DNA of 64,000 nt from Anaerococcus murdochii (GCF_019957155.1 NZ_JAIPME010000002.1:744001-808000); one strand, 5' to 3'. Counted from the stretch's first letter, positions 27,728 to 37,423 are shown. The notes: generated by a model not told the origin, from the sequence alone. Translations and numbers: made by a program.

Positions 27728-29506
27728 ATGAAAAGAAGTGAAGTTGAAGAAAGATTAAAATGGGATACATCATCAATCTATGCTGATGATGAGGGATTTT
27801 ATAAGGATATTGAGGAAATTAAGGGTCTTGTAGAAGAACTTAAGAAATTTAAGGGAAAAATAACTAGTGACCTTGAGACCTTCAAATCTTACCTAAAATT
27901 AGAAGAAGAATTTTCAAGAAAGATGGAAAAAGCCTTTGTTTATTCATCTTTGAAATCAGACGAAGATACCACTGTAAGTAAGTACCAAGAAATGAGCCAA
28001 GTTGCTCAAAATACTTATGTTTACGCATCAAGTGTCCTATCTTTCATCTCACCAGAAATCCTATCCACAGATGAAAAAATCATCGATAAGTATCTAGAAG
28101 ATCCAGAGCTTTCATACCTAAAACACTATTTTGAAGATAAATTTAGGGCAAAAGACCACGTTCTAGATGCAAAAAGCGAATCAATCCTTGCAGCATTTGG
28201 TAAGTTAAAAAACAACCCACAAAACACTTACATGATTTTTAACAACGCCGACCTAACCTTCCCAAGCGTCAAAAAAGATGGCGAAGAAATAGCCATCACA
28301 AATGCTAACTTTGTAACCCTTCAAGAAGATCCAGATAGGGATTTCAGACGCGAAGTTTATGAAAAATATTACCAAACTTACAGACAATTCTCTAATACAC
28401 TTGCATCTACCCTTGACGGTGAATTTACAGCCCACAATGTAGAAGCAAAATTAAGAGGCTATAAATCTGCAAGAGAAATGAGCCTTTTTGCAAATAATAT
28501 ACCAGAAGAAATTTACGATAATTTATTAGAAGTTGTTCACGAAAACGCTGATATTCACAGAGACTACACCACACTTAGGAAAGAATATCTTGGAGTAGAT
28601 GATTTAGGTTTCCACGATATTTATGTACCATTAGTAGAAGATTATGACAGGCAAATTGACTTTGACGAAGCAAAAGAAATTGTCCTTGAAGCAATCAAGC
28701 CACTTGGCGAAGAATATGTAAAAGTTGCCAAAGAAGGTTTTGAAACAAGATGGTTTGACGTAATGCCAAACGACGGCAAAAGGTCTGGTGCATATTCATC
28801 AGGATCTTACGACACCCAACCATTTATCTTATTAAACCACACCAACTCAATCAACGACCTATTCACTATAGTTCACGAACTAGGCCACTCAATGCACTCT
28901 TACTATACAAGACGTGAACAACCATATTTCTATGGTTCTTACTCAATCTTCTTAGCAGAGATTGCATCAACAACCAACGAGCTCTTGCTATTAAATTACA
29001 TGCTTGACCACAGCCAATCAGAAGCTGAAACAAAATATCTATTAAACTACTTTGTAAACCAATTCAAATCAACAGTATTCAGACAAACAATGTTTGCAGA
29101 ATTTGAACACAAGGTAAATAAATTAGTAGAAAACGCAGAGCCAATCCCAGCAGAAAGACTCCACGCCATCTACAAAGAACTAAACGAAGAATTATTCGGC
29201 AAAGACATTAAAGTAGATGACTATATAGCATCAGAATGGGCAAGAATCCCACACTTCTATATGTTCTACTACGTATTCCAATACGCAACAGGCTTTATGA
29301 GTGCAGTAGCCCTAAGCCAAAAAATCCTTCATGGCACAGACGCCGACAGAGAAGCTTACCTAGGCTTCCTAAAAGCAGGCGAAAGCGAATACCCAATCGA
29401 AGTCCTCAAAAAAGCAGGAGTCGACATGACAAACAAAGAAGCCATGGAATCAGCAATGGAAGTAGCTAGAAAGGCTATGAAAGACTTAAGACAAGCAATT
29501 TTATAA
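27728..29506 (+). CDS. pepF: oligoendopeptidase F
   Basis: Cytoplasmic zinc metallopeptidase of family M3 that cuts short peptides, 592 residues, the normal length. The zinc motif HELGHSMHSYYT (His383, Glu384, His387) and a downstream Glu in LAEIASTTNELLL complete the metal site. It has an AGAGGAGG ribosome site and is the last gene of the run from glycerate kinase. The second half of the gene uses AAC, CCA and AGA codons heavily, more than the first half. Confidence 0.97.
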   Translation: MKRSEVEERLKWDTSSIYADDEGFYKDIEEIKGLVEELKKFKGKITSDLETFKSYLKLEEEFSRKMEKAFVYSSLKSDEDTTVSKYQEMSQVAQNTYVYASSVLSFISPEILSTDEKIIDKYLEDPELSYLKHYFEDKFRAKDHVLDAKSESILAAFGKLKNNPQNTYMIFNNADLTFPSVKKDGEEIAITNANFVTLQEDPDRDFRREVYEKYYQTYRQFSNTLASTLDGEFTAHNVEAKLRGYKSAREMSLFANNIPEEIYDNLLEVVHENADIHRDYTTLRKEYLGVDDLGFHDIYVPLVEDYDRQIDFDEAKEIVLEAIKPLGEEYVKVAKEGFETRWFDVMPNDGKRSGAYSSGSYDTQPFILLNHTNSINDLFTIVHELGHSMHSYYTRREQPYFYGSYSIFLAEIASTTNELLLLNYMLDHSQSEAETKYLLNYFVNQFKSTVFRQTMFAEFEHKVNKLVENAEPIPAERLHAIYKELNEELFGKDIKVDDYIASEWARIPHFYMFYYVFQYATGFMSAVALSQKILHGTDADREAYLGFLKAGESEYPIEVLKKAGVDMTNKEAMESAMEVARKAMKDLRQAIL

Positions 29507-29513
29507 AGAATAG

Positions 29514-29546
29514 AAAGAACCTAGCTTTAATAACTGGGTTCTTTTT
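29514..29546 (+). terminator. pepF terminator
   Basis: AAAGAACCTAG pairs with CTGGGTTCTTT across a ten-base loop, followed by Ts. Confidence 0.85.
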
Positions 29547-29585
29547 CTTTGCCCAATTTTAAAGTTTATAAAATTTCATTGTTGT

Positions 29586-29599
29586 CGGAAACGTTTTCT
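29586..29599. promoter_or_regulatory. candidate cre (CcpA) site
   Basis: CGGAAACGTTTTCT matches 12 of 14 positions of the catabolite-responsive element TGWAARCGYTWNCW. It lies about 300 bases before the LacI-family regulator gene, so it might control the sugar operon or could be a site for the LacI protein itself. Confidence 0.45.
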
Positions 29600-29819
29600 A
29601 TTATAGAAATAAAAAGTAATGGATACAAACAAATATTTTTCCATCAATTTGAAAAATATGGATATAAATCCATATAAGTGTTAATATTACAAGGTTTGAG
29701 GCACGGAGAGATTTAGATATAATCAAGTTTTCGCTTCACAAGGTAAAAAATCTCGTAATATTTTATAAAAAAACCTTTACATTAGTGTTTTTTTGTGATA
29801 TTATAAAAATGACAAGAAA

Positions 29820-29834
29820 TGGTATCGATTACAA
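29820..29834. promoter_or_regulatory. operator of the sugar operon regulator, site 1
   Basis: TGGTATCGATTACAA, a near-palindrome with a central CG as in LacI-family operators, 66 bases before the regulator gene. The exact complement occurs at 30973-30987 before the kinase gene, so the regulator probably controls itself and the operon. Confidence 0.75.
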
Positions 29835-29899
29835 AGCGTGATTTTTATATTCCAAGTATGATATAATAATAACAATAATAATTTAAACAGAGGAATAAT

Positions 29900-30925
29900 A
29901 TGAATATAAAATCTATCGCTAAACTTTCGGGAGTATCTACAACAACTGTATCTAGGGTATTGAATGACTCTCCTTATGTAAGTGATGCAACAAGGAAAAA
30001 AGTTCTCCAGGTAATTGAAGAGAATGATTATATACCAAACAATATAGCTAGGAATCTCCACCAAAAATTTTCTAATAAAATCGGGGTTATAGTTGCTGAT
30101 ATCACTAACGAATTTTTTTCTAGTGCCATAAATGGAATTAGTAAGGTGATGGATGAAAATGGATTCCAGGTCTTGTTTTACAATACTGACGAGAATTTAA
30201 AAAATGAATCCAAGGCCCTGCATTCTATTTTTGAAGAAAGGCTAAGTGGATTGATAATTTCGCCTGTTTCTTCTAAAGATAAGAATACTTTGGAAAAATT
30301 AAAAAAACTCTCATTAAAAATGAAAACCCCCGTAGTCCTATTGGATAGGAATATAGAGGGGATTAGTTTGGATGCTGTTTTTGTTGACAATGAATGTGGG
30401 GCAAAAAAAGCTGTAAACGCGCTGATAAAGGAAGGTCACAGGGATATAGCTATTATCACAGGACCGATCACTTCCACTCCTGGTAATAGCAGGTATAGGG
30501 GGTATATAGAAGCCTTAAGGGAAAATAATATACCTATAAAAGAAGAATATATAGTATCAGGAGATTTCAAGGTAAGTATGGCCTACGAACAGGCTAAGCG
30601 TTTGCTTAACTTAGAGAATCCACCTACAGCAATTTTTCTAAGTAACAACATGACATCCCTAGGTGCACTCAAATATCTAAAAGAAAAAGGCTATAAAATA
30701 GGCGAAGATATATCCATAATAGGCTTTGATGAGATAAACCCCTTTAAAGCCATAGATTATTTATTTTCCTATGTTGGAAGAGATGCTGAAAAACAGGGTG
30801 AAATTGCAGCCGAGGTTTTACTTGATAGGATTGATAAGAAAAATAAGGGTGTAGAATATGAGGCTCAGAGAATTGTTTTAGATTGCTATTTGAGTCTAAA
30901 TGGATCAGAGAAAATTAAAAGATAA
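29900..30925 (+). CDS. LacI-family transcriptional regulator (RbsR-like)
   Basis: DNA-binding sugar sensor of 341 residues. The N-terminal helix-turn-helix reads SIAKLSGVSTTTVSRVLN (about 4-21) with the hinge YIPNNIARNL, followed by a periplasmic-binding-protein-like ligand domain beginning IGVIVADITNEFFSSAINGI. It sits directly upstream of the pentose operon. A pair of identical operator-like sites, one before this gene and one before the kinase gene, supports autoregulation and control of the operon, with release by ribose or deoxyribose (or a phosphate ester). Confidence 0.94.
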   Translation: MNIKSIAKLSGVSTTTVSRVLNDSPYVSDATRKKVLQVIEENDYIPNNIARNLHQKFSNKIGVIVADITNEFFSSAINGISKVMDENGFQVLFYNTDENLKNESKALHSIFEERLSGLIISPVSSKDKNTLEKLKKLSLKMKTPVVLLDRNIEGISLDAVFVDNECGAKKAVNALIKEGHRDIAIITGPITSTPGNSRYRGYIEALRENNIPIKEEYIVSGDFKVSMAYEQAKRLLNLENPPTAIFLSNNMTSLGALKYLKEKGYKIGEDISIIGFDEINPFKAIDYLFSYVGRDAEKQGEIAAEVLLDRIDKKNKGVEYEAQRIVLDCYLSLNGSEKIKR

Positions 30926-30972
30926 AATGCTATTATTTTGGACTAAGCTAAGAAGGAAAAATATGGTCAAAA

Positions 30973-30987
30973 TTGTAATCGATACCA
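30973..30987. promoter_or_regulatory. operator of the sugar operon regulator, site 2
   Basis: TTGTAATCGATACCA, the exact reverse complement of the 15 bases at 29820-29834, 27 bases before the kinase start. Two identical sites about 1.15 kb apart could also support looping. Confidence 0.75.
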
Positions 30988-31014
30988 ATGATTGTTTAAT
31001 AACAAGGAGGCAAT

Positions 31015-31941
31015 ATGAGTAAGGTAGTAGTTTTTGGAAGTTTTGTTGTGGATCTTATGGCTAGGTCACCACACTTACCATCACGTTCAGAAACGGTGAA
31101 GGGTTCGTATTTTCAAATGGGTGCAGGAGGAAAAGGTTTTAACCAAGGGGTTGCTTGTCACAAGGCTGGAGCTGATATGGCTATGGTTACAAAACTCGGT
31201 AATGATAGTTTTGCAGATGTATGCTTGAATGTTATGCAAGATCTTAACATGAATAAGGAATATATTTTGACTTCTGAGAAAAAACCAACTGGAATTGCCT
31301 TAATAATGGTGGACGAAAACACAGGAGATAACCAAATTACAGTTGTTCCATCAGCTTGTAGTGATATAAAAATAGAAGAAGTTAATTCTTTAGAAAATTT
31401 AATCAAGGAAGCTGATTATGTTTTATTGCAATATGAGGTAAACCAAGACGCTAATGAAAGAATTAAGGAACTTGCCCTTAAAAATAATACTAAGGTCATA
31501 GTTAATACAGCTCCTTATGTTGAAGTTGGTGATGATTTTTATAAAAACCTTTACATGGTCACACCAAATGAAGTGGAAGCTGAGGCTGTAACAGGAATTA
31601 AAGTGGATAATCTTGAAAATGCTAAGAAGGCAGCCGCTATATTTAGAGAAAAGGGTGTTGAAAATGTCTTAATAACTTTAGGATCTAATGGTGTTTTTGT
31701 TTCAGATGGAAATAAAGAAGAGATTATAGATTCATTTAAGGTTAAAACAGTAGATACAACTGGTGCCGGAGATGCCTTTAATGGTGGCTTTTTAGCAGCT
31801 CTATCAGAAGGCAAGGATATTTGGCAAGCGGCAGTTTTTGCAAATGCAGTTGCAGCCTTATCAGTACAAAAATTAGGCACAACTCCAGCTATGCCAAGTA
31901 GAGAAGAAGTTGATAAGTTCTTAAGTGAAAGAAATAATTAG
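31015..31941 (+). CDS. rbsK: ribokinase / deoxyribokinase (PfkB family)
   Basis: Phosphorylates ribose or 2-deoxyribose at C5; cytoplasmic. The 308 residues have the N-terminal substrate motif GAGGKGFNQGVA, an anion-hole/catalytic motif DTTGAGDAFNGGF (base Asp in AGDAF) and the usual fold length. A strong AAGGAGG precedes the ATG. Because a deoxyribose-phosphate aldolase is encoded two genes downstream, 2-deoxyribose is at least as likely a substrate as ribose. Confidence 0.93.
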   Translation: MSKVVVFGSFVVDLMARSPHLPSRSETVKGSYFQMGAGGKGFNQGVACHKAGADMAMVTKLGNDSFADVCLNVMQDLNMNKEYILTSEKKPTGIALIMVDENTGDNQITVVPSACSDIKIEEVNSLENLIKEADYVLLQYEVNQDANERIKELALKNNTKVIVNTAPYVEVGDDFYKNLYMVTPNEVEAEAVTGIKVDNLENAKKAAAIFREKGVENVLITLGSNGVFVSDGNKEEIIDSFKVKTVDTTGAGDAFNGGFLAALSEGKDIWQAAVFANAVAALSVQKLGTTPAMPSREEVDKFLSERNN

Positions 31942-31950
31942 GAGGCAATT

Positions 31951-32397
31951 ATGTTAAAAGGAATACCAACAGAGATTAGTTCAGAGCTTTTAAAAGCATT
32001 AGCAGATATGGGTCACGGGGATATTTTGGTAATAGCAGATGATTTTTATCCACCATATTCCAAGACACCTAACGGCAGAAGCATAAATGCAAAAGGAAAT
32101 ACAGCGCCAGAAATGCTTGATGCGATTTTAAAATTATTTCCACTTGATACTGAATATGAAGCTTATCCAGTTGAGTATATGATTCCAGATGCTGATGCAA
32201 ATATCAATTTAAGCCAAAGACCAAAGGTTTGGGATGATTGCATAAGGGTTTGTGAAAAACACGGTTTAACTAAGGAACAAGTTGGAGAAATAGAGAGAAG
32301 CAAGTTCTATGAAAAAGCAGGAAGGGCTTTTGTGACAGTTTGCACAAGTGAAAGAGAAGCCTATGGATGCTTTATAATCCAAAAGGGAGTTATGTAA
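31951..32397 (+). CDS. RbsD/FucU-family sugar mutarotase
   Basis: A small cytoplasmic protein (148 residues) that interconverts anomers or ring forms of free sugars so that the kinase gets its preferred form. [34 protein letters not shown] and the C-terminal [10 protein letters not shown] are typical of the family; the His in GHGD is catalytic. The length and the [12 protein letters not shown] segment are closer to FucU (fucose mutarotase) than to RbsD. In this operon it probably serves ribose or deoxyribose. The deoC start lies 6 bases after its stop. Confidence 0.87.
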   Translation: MLKGIPTEISSELLKALADMGHGDILVIADDFYPPYSKTPNGRSINAKGNTAPEMLDAILKLFPLDTEYEAYPVEYMIPDADANINLSQRPKVWDDCIRVCEKHGLTKEQVGEIERSKFYEKAGRAFVTVCTSEREAYGCFIIQKGVM

Positions 32398-32402
32398 AAC
32401 AA

Positions 32403-33059
32403 ATGGAAATTAATAAATATATTGATCATACATTATTGAAGGCTGACGCTAAGAAGGAAGATGTTATAAAAATTTGTAAGGAGGCGATAGAGTATAAGTT
32501 TAAGTCTGTCTGTGTAAATTCATCTTTTGCAAAATTGGTAAAAAAAGAACTGGAAGATAGCGGTGTAGACCTAACTGTTGTTGTTGGTTTTCCTTTAGGA
32601 GCTATGAGTACAGAGGCCAAAGTTTTTGAAACAAAGTATGCGATTGACAATGGGGCTGATGAGATAGATATGGTTATAAACATATCAGCCCTTAAGGATA
32701 AGGATTATGGTTATTTGGAGGAAGAAATAGGCAAGCTTAAAGAAGTTTGTGGACAAAAAATATTAAAAGTAATCATAGAAACATGCCTATTAACTGACGA
32801 TGAGAAGGTTAAAGTTTGTCAAATTGCTAAAAAAGCTGGAGCTGACTTTGTAAAAACATCAACTGGATTTAGCACAGCGGGCGCTAAGGTTGAGGATGTT
32901 AGATTGATGAGGGAAACTGTCGGCGAAGACATGGGTGTAAAAGCATCTGGGGGAATAAGAACTCTTGAAGATGTAGAAAAATTTATCGAAGCAGGAGCTA
33001 GCAGGATAGGCGCTTCTGCATCTGTACAAATTATGGAAGAATTAAAAAATAGGGAGTAA
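32403..33059 (+). CDS. deoC: deoxyribose-phosphate aldolase
   Basis: Cleaves 2-deoxyribose 5-phosphate into glyceraldehyde 3-phosphate and acetaldehyde; cytoplasmic class I aldolase of 218 residues. [16 protein letters not shown] is the family N-terminus, so the ATG at 32403 is taken although the frame opens at 32367. [11 protein letters not shown] and [12 protein letters not shown] hold the active-site lysines (the Lys in VKTSTGF forms the Schiff base). With the kinase upstream it completes a route from imported deoxyribose to glycolysis. The binding-protein gene starts three bases after its stop. Confidence 0.96.
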   Translation: MEINKYIDHTLLKADAKKEDVIKICKEAIEYKFKSVCVNSSFAKLVKKELEDSGVDLTVVVGFPLGAMSTEAKVFETKYAIDNGADEIDMVINISALKDKDYGYLEEEIGKLKEVCGQKILKVIIETCLLTDDEKVKVCQIAKKAGADFVKTSTGFSTAGAKVEDVRLMRETVGEDMGVKASGGIRTLEDVEKFIEAGASRIGASASVQIMEELKNRE

Positions 33060-33062
33060 AAA

Positions 33063-34124
33063 ATGAAGAAATTTAGGTTGTTAAGTTTAGTTTTGGCACT
33101 AGTAATGATACTTGCTTCTTGTGGTGGAGCTAAAAAAGAAGAAAAAAAGGGCGAAGAAAAGACCGAGGGCAAGAAAGACTCTTATGACATTGTATACCTT
33201 ACACCATCTACAGCATCTCAATTTTGGACTCACGTTGGTATAGGTATTGAAAATGCAATAAAAGATATGGAAGAAGAACACGGCATCAAAATCAATTATT
33301 CTATAGTAGGCCCATCAGAAGAAGGTCAAACAGAAGAATATGTTACTGCTTTTGAACAAGCCATAGCTAAAAAACCAGATGCAATCATTACCGCAACCTT
33401 AGCTATAGACTCAACAGTACCAAAAGCAAAAGAAGCTACAGACAATGGTATAGTTCTAAACTTTGTTAACTGTGGTCTAGGTATAGGCGATGACGGAGCT
33501 CACGAAGAGACCTATAACCAATTCTACTACTGCTCAAATAAAACTATTGGTGAAATGGCTGGAGAAGCATTCCTAAAAGCTAAAGAAGCTAAGAATATTG
33601 GAGAAGGCATAGTTGGAGTTAACACAAACGTAGAAAACGAAGCCTTAGACCAAAGAGTTATTGGTTTTAGAGAATATGTAAAAGAACATGCACCAGAACT
33701 TGAACAAACAGATACTTACTATAACGGAAACGTAGTTGAAAAAGCTCAATCAAATGCTGAAAATATAATTTCAACATACGGCGATAAGTTAATGGGTATG
33801 TTCGCAGGAAATAACATCACTGGTAACGGCGTTGCCCTAGCAGTAGAAGGAGCAAAGCTAAAAGATAAGATAGTTACAGTTGCAGTTGACTCAGATGACA
33901 CAGAAATCAAAGCTTTAAAAGATGGAGTCATTGATGCAATAATTGTTCAAAATGCTTATGAACAAGGTTATCTTGGAATGAAAAATGCTATTGAAACTCT
34001 AATCAACGGCAAAAACCCAGAAGAAAAGAAACAAGTAAATTGTCCTCCAAGCATAGTTGACAAAGACAACATGGAAGATCAAAAAATAAAAGAATTATTA
34101 GATCCAACCTTATTGAAAAAATAA
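33063..34124 (+). CDS. rbsB: sugar ABC importer binding lipoprotein (RbsB-like)
   Basis: Surface-anchored sugar receptor, 353 residues: signal peptide with lipobox MILASC (Cys near 20), a Lys/Glu linker (to about 38), then a Peripla_BP_4 domain with two lobes starting YDIVYLTPSTASQFWTHVG. The ligand is presumably the pentose handled by the operon. A long stem-loop after the gene (34168-34209) probably protects its mRNA so that more receptor than transporter is made. Confidence 0.9.
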   Translation: MKKFRLLSLVLALVMILASCGGAKKEEKKGEEKTEGKKDSYDIVYLTPSTASQFWTHVGIGIENAIKDMEEEHGIKINYSIVGPSEEGQTEEYVTAFEQAIAKKPDAIITATLAIDSTVPKAKEATDNGIVLNFVNCGLGIGDDGAHEETYNQFYYCSNKTIGEMAGEAFLKAKEAKNIGEGIVGVNTNVENEALDQRVIGFREYVKEHAPELEQTDTYYNGNVVEKAQSNAENIISTYGDKLMGMFAGNNITGNGVALAVEGAKLKDKIVTVAVDSDDTEIKALKDGVIDAIIVQNAYEQGYLGMKNAIETLINGKNPEEKKQVNCPPSIVDKDNMEDQKIKELLDPTLLKK

Positions 34125-34167
34125 GTTGTAATGAAATTTGTTATATGCTAGATAGATAAAAGAATCT

Positions 34168-34209
34168 TAGGCTTCTCTGAAATTAATAAAACTAATAAAG
34201 AGAAGCCTA
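34168..34209 (+). terminator. intra-operon hairpin between receptor and transporter genes
   Basis: TAGGCTTCTCT (34168-34178) pairs perfectly with AGAGAAGCCTA (34199-34209) over a 20-base AT-rich loop. There is no T run after it, so it looks like an mRNA-stabilising or partial-termination structure, not a full terminator. Confidence 0.6.
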
Positions 34210-34259
34210 TAGATATTATTAGGAATGTTAAAATAGCAGGTTTCGAATGAGAGGTGAAC

Positions 34260-35768
34260 ATGGACAAAGACAATAATTTGATATTGAAAGTTGAGAATGT
34301 AATCAAGGTATATCCTGGTGTAACAGCTCTCGATAATGTATCATTTTCTATAAAAAAAGGTGAAGTTCATGCTTTGGTAGGGGAAAATGGAGCAGGCAAA
34401 TCTACTCTTATAAAATGTATAATGGGAGTTGAAAAACAAAATTCGGGCCATATATATCTAAACAATGGAAGCGAGTGGATTGAAAACAAAGATGCGATAG
34501 AAGCCCAAAACAATGGTGTTTTTGCCAACTATCAAGATGTAAATATTGCTCCAAATTTATCTGTAGCCGAAAATTATTTTTTAGGTAAGCAGCCATCAAA
34601 AAATGGAATTATAAACTGGAATGATATGTATAATGAATGCAAAAAAGTGCTTGATAAATTCGACTTAGACATAAATCCCAAGGCTAAAATAAACACCTTA
34701 CCATTAGCCATGCAGGCTATGATTACTATCAGTAAAATATCTACAAACGATACAATAAGATTGGTAATATTTGATGAACCTACAGCCCTATTAGAAAATG
34801 AAAAAGTAGAAAAACTCTTTAACTTCATAGAAGAACTTAAAAATCAAGGTGTAAGTATTATATACATATCTCACAGACTAGAAGAAATAATGGAAATATG
34901 CGATAGCGTTACAATATTAAAAGATGGAAAATATGTTGATACAAAAAAGGTAGACGAGGTTGATAAAGACAAGCTAATATCCTTAATGGTCGGAAGAAAG
35001 ATGACTGATATTTATGATATAAAACATCAACAACCCGGTCAAGAAGTTTTGAGAGTTGAGAACTTTAGTGATAATATGAACTATCAGGATATATCTTTTA
35101 ATGTTAGAGAAGGAGAGATATTAGGATTTTTTGGCCTGGTCGGATCAGGACGAAGCGAGTTGATGAGAGGTATATATGGCGTTGACAAGAGAGAAAGTGG
35201 CGAGATATATATCAAGGGAGAAAAAGTAAATATCGACTCAGTCTCCAAGGCCTTAAAAAACGGCCTAGGATTTCTAACAGAAGATAGAAGAGAAGATGGG
35301 TTAGCCTTGCCCCTATCTATAAAAGTAAATTCAAACATGAATTCTTATGATTTGATAAGTAAAAGAAACGTTATCTCATTAGATAAAGAAAAAAATAGAG
35401 CTGACCAATCCATTGAAGATCTAAGAATCAAGACGCCATCATGTAATCAAGTAGTTTCACATTTATCAGGCGGAAATCAACAAAAGGTAGTAATCTCAAA
35501 ACTCTTAAATGCTAACCCTGATATTCTTATTTTTGATGAACCAACAGTAGGTGTAGATGTTGGAGCCAAACAAGAAATATTCCAAATAATGGAAAGGCTA
35601 ATTGCGGAAAAGAAAGCTATAATCCTGATTTCATCATATTTGCCAGAAGTTATGGGATTATCAGATAGGCTAATAGTAATGGCTAAAGGCAGGATTACGG
35701 CAGAATACACAAAGGCAGAAATTGAGAAATTACATGAAGATGATATCTTAAAGAAAACATCAGTATAA
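34260..35768 (+). CDS. rbsA: sugar ABC importer ATP-binding protein (RbsA-like)
   Basis: Tandem ABC ATPase of 502 residues typical of pentose importers. Domain 1 has Walker A GENGAGKST and Walker B LVIFDEPTALLEN but a degenerate signature (LPLAMQAMITISK); domain 2 has a degenerate Walker A (GLVGSGRSELM) with an intact LSGGNQQKVVISK and ILIFDEPTVGVD, the asymmetric pattern normal for RbsA/MglA. The ATG at 34260 is preferred to the GTG two codons earlier because GAGAGG is then correctly spaced. Confidence 0.95.
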   Translation: MDKDNNLILKVENVIKVYPGVTALDNVSFSIKKGEVHALVGENGAGKSTLIKCIMGVEKQNSGHIYLNNGSEWIENKDAIEAQNNGVFANYQDVNIAPNLSVAENYFLGKQPSKNGIINWNDMYNECKKVLDKFDLDINPKAKINTLPLAMQAMITISKISTNDTIRLVIFDEPTALLENEKVEKLFNFIEELKNQGVSIIYISHRLEEIMEICDSVTILKDGKYVDTKKVDEVDKDKLISLMVGRKMTDIYDIKHQQPGQEVLRVENFSDNMNYQDISFNVREGEILGFFGLVGSGRSELMRGIYGVDKRESGEIYIKGEKVNIDSVSKALKNGLGFLTEDRREDGLALPLSIKVNSNMNSYDLISKRNVISLDKEKNRADQSIEDLRIKTPSCNQVVSHLSGGNQQKVVISKLLNANPDILIFDEPTVGVDVGAKQEIFQIMERLIAEKKAIILISSYLPEVMGLSDRLIVMAKGRITAEYTKAEIEKLHEDDILKKTSV

Positions 35769-35782
35769 ATTTGGAGTTGATA

Positions 35783-36760
35783 ATGAATAATAAAATAAAA
35801 AAGACAAATTTAGCAAGTCTTACTAATAACACTGAATTTAGTTTGGTATTTATTATATTAGGATTGTTTATAATAACTTCTATATTTACAGATAACTTTA
35901 TGACCCAATATAACATAACAAACCTTATGAAACAGTGTGCTATAGTAGGAGTACTAGCAGTAGCTCAAACATTCATAATAATAACAGGTGGAATAGACAT
36001 CTCTTGTGGTGCTATAGCTGGTTTATCCTGCATGGTACTTGCTATCTTACAAAGAGATACAGAACTTGGCCTTGCTATAACCTTGCTAGCAGCAATTCTA
36101 GTAGGATTAGTTTCAGGTTTTGTAAATGGAGTGATAATATATAAATTTAAAATCCCACCAATGATAGCAACACTGGGAACATCTACTGTTGTAGGTGGTA
36201 TTACCAAAATAATAAGTAATGCCTTGACAGTAAGTGGTCTTGATGAAAGGATTCTAGCCCTTGGGAACTCAACAGTGCTTGGATTATTTCCGGTACTTGC
36301 CTTGATATGGATAGTAGTGGCAATAGCTATATTTTTGCTCCTAAGATATACAATATTTGGTAGGAATATTTATATACTTGGATCAGGAGAAAATGTAGCT
36401 AAACTTAGCGGAATCAATGTAAGAAAGATGTATATAGCAACTTACACCCTAGCTGGTTTATTATATGCCGTCGCTGGAATATTGCTAGCAGCAAGAGTTC
36501 AAAGTGCCCTACCAACAGGAGGTGAAGGCTATGAAATGAACGCCATAGCAGCAGCTGTTATAGGTGGAGCATCACTAAGTGGTGGACGTGGATCAATGAT
36601 AGGAACAGTACTAGGAACCATCCTAATGATATTAATAAACAATGCTGGTGTTCAATTCGGATTAAATACCCATATACTAGAGATAACAAGTGGTGTTATA
36701 ATCCTCTTTGCAGTAGCATTTGATATGTACAGGAATAGTAGGTTAGCAAAACAAAAATAG
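35783..36760 (+). CDS. rbsC: sugar ABC importer permease (RbsC-like)
   Basis: Membrane subunit of 325 residues, about nine to ten helices, in the BPD_transp_2 class. The loop GSGENVAKLSGINVRKMYIATYT and the motif AAAVIGGASLSGGRGSMIGT are hallmarks of RbsC/XylH permeases. The ATG at 35783 is chosen because GGAG lies just upstream; a TTG four codons earlier is in frame. It is the last gene of the operon, followed by a terminator. Confidence 0.94.
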   Translation: MNNKIKKTNLASLTNNTEFSLVFIILGLFIITSIFTDNFMTQYNITNLMKQCAIVGVLAVAQTFIIITGGIDISCGAIAGLSCMVLAILQRDTELGLAITLLAAILVGLVSGFVNGVIIYKFKIPPMIATLGTSTVVGGITKIISNALTVSGLDERILALGNSTVLGLFPVLALIWIVVAIAIFLLLRYTIFGRNIYILGSGENVAKLSGINVRKMYIATYTLAGLLYAVAGILLAARVQSALPTGGEGYEMNAIAAAVIGGASLSGGRGSMIGTVLGTILMILINNAGVQFGLNTHILEITSGVIILFAVAFDMYRNSRLAKQK

Positions 36761-36796
36761 CAAGTATTACCCTCTTAAAATGAATATATATAAGAC

Positions 36797-36832
36797 AAAA
36801 ACCCGAAGAAGCATAACATCTTCGGGTTTTTA
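36797..36832. terminator. terminator of the pentose operon
   Basis: AAAAACCCGAAGA pairs with TCTTCGGGTTTTT around a nine-base loop; it serves the operon and probably the convergent anti-sigma gene. Confidence 0.92.
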
Positions 36833-36850
36833 GGTTCTCAAAAATCTGTA

Positions 36851-37423
36851 TCAATCCTTCTTTTCCCATAAAACATTTCCGTCCTCGTCATAGACTTTTT
36901 TAACTTTATAAAGGGGCATTGAGTCTTTGGTGTATTTTTCTTTTTTATATAGGGGTGGTAGGTATTTTTCCAATGGGGTCTGCCAAAACCTTATAGTCCA
37001 GACTTTTCTGTTCTCCCAAGAGGCGTTTGCACTGTAGAGGAGATCGCCCTGGCCATCGTATTTCATCATCAAATAATCATCTTTTTCGTAAAAATCCACC
37101 TTAGATGAATCAACTGGCATTTCATATCGAGTAGCAAAAATAAAGCTTCCTACAAAGAATCCTATCACAAGGACGACAGCCAAGACTCTTCTAATAATTT
37201 TCCTAGAAAGACTGGCCTTTAAATATTCCATCGGTTTTAGGTCATATTTTCTAGTTTCTCTGCTAACAGGGATTTTAACATCACTGGATAATTTTTCGTA
37301 ATATTTTCTGCAAGCTTCGCAAGAGTCAATGTGGTCTTTTACAAAAATCTTTGAATTTTCGCTTAAAACATCATCAATATATAAGGGAATTAAGTCCTTA
37401 ACTATATCACATTCATATTTCAT
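36851..37423 (-). CDS. membrane anti-sigma factor with zinc-finger domain
   Basis: A 190-residue protein with an N-terminal zf-HC2 type anti-sigma domain: CDIVKDLIPLYIDDVLS, then HIDSCEACRKYYE (metal ligands His and two Cys). One transmembrane helix follows (about 79-98), and the extracellular C-terminal part (about 100-190) has no family I know. It should hold the ECF sigma factor encoded just upstream and release it on an outside signal. The two genes overlap by 11 bases. Confidence 0.87.
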   Translation of the reverse strand: MKYECDIVKDLIPLYIDDVLSENSKIFVKDHIDSCEACRKYYEKLSSDVKIPVSRETRKYDLKPMEYLKASLSRKIIRRVLAVVLVIGFFVGSFIFATRYEMPVDSSKVDFYEKDDYLMMKYDGQGDLLYSANASWENRKVWTIRFWQTPLEKYLPPLYKKEKYTKDSMPLYKVKKVYDEDGNVLWEKKD

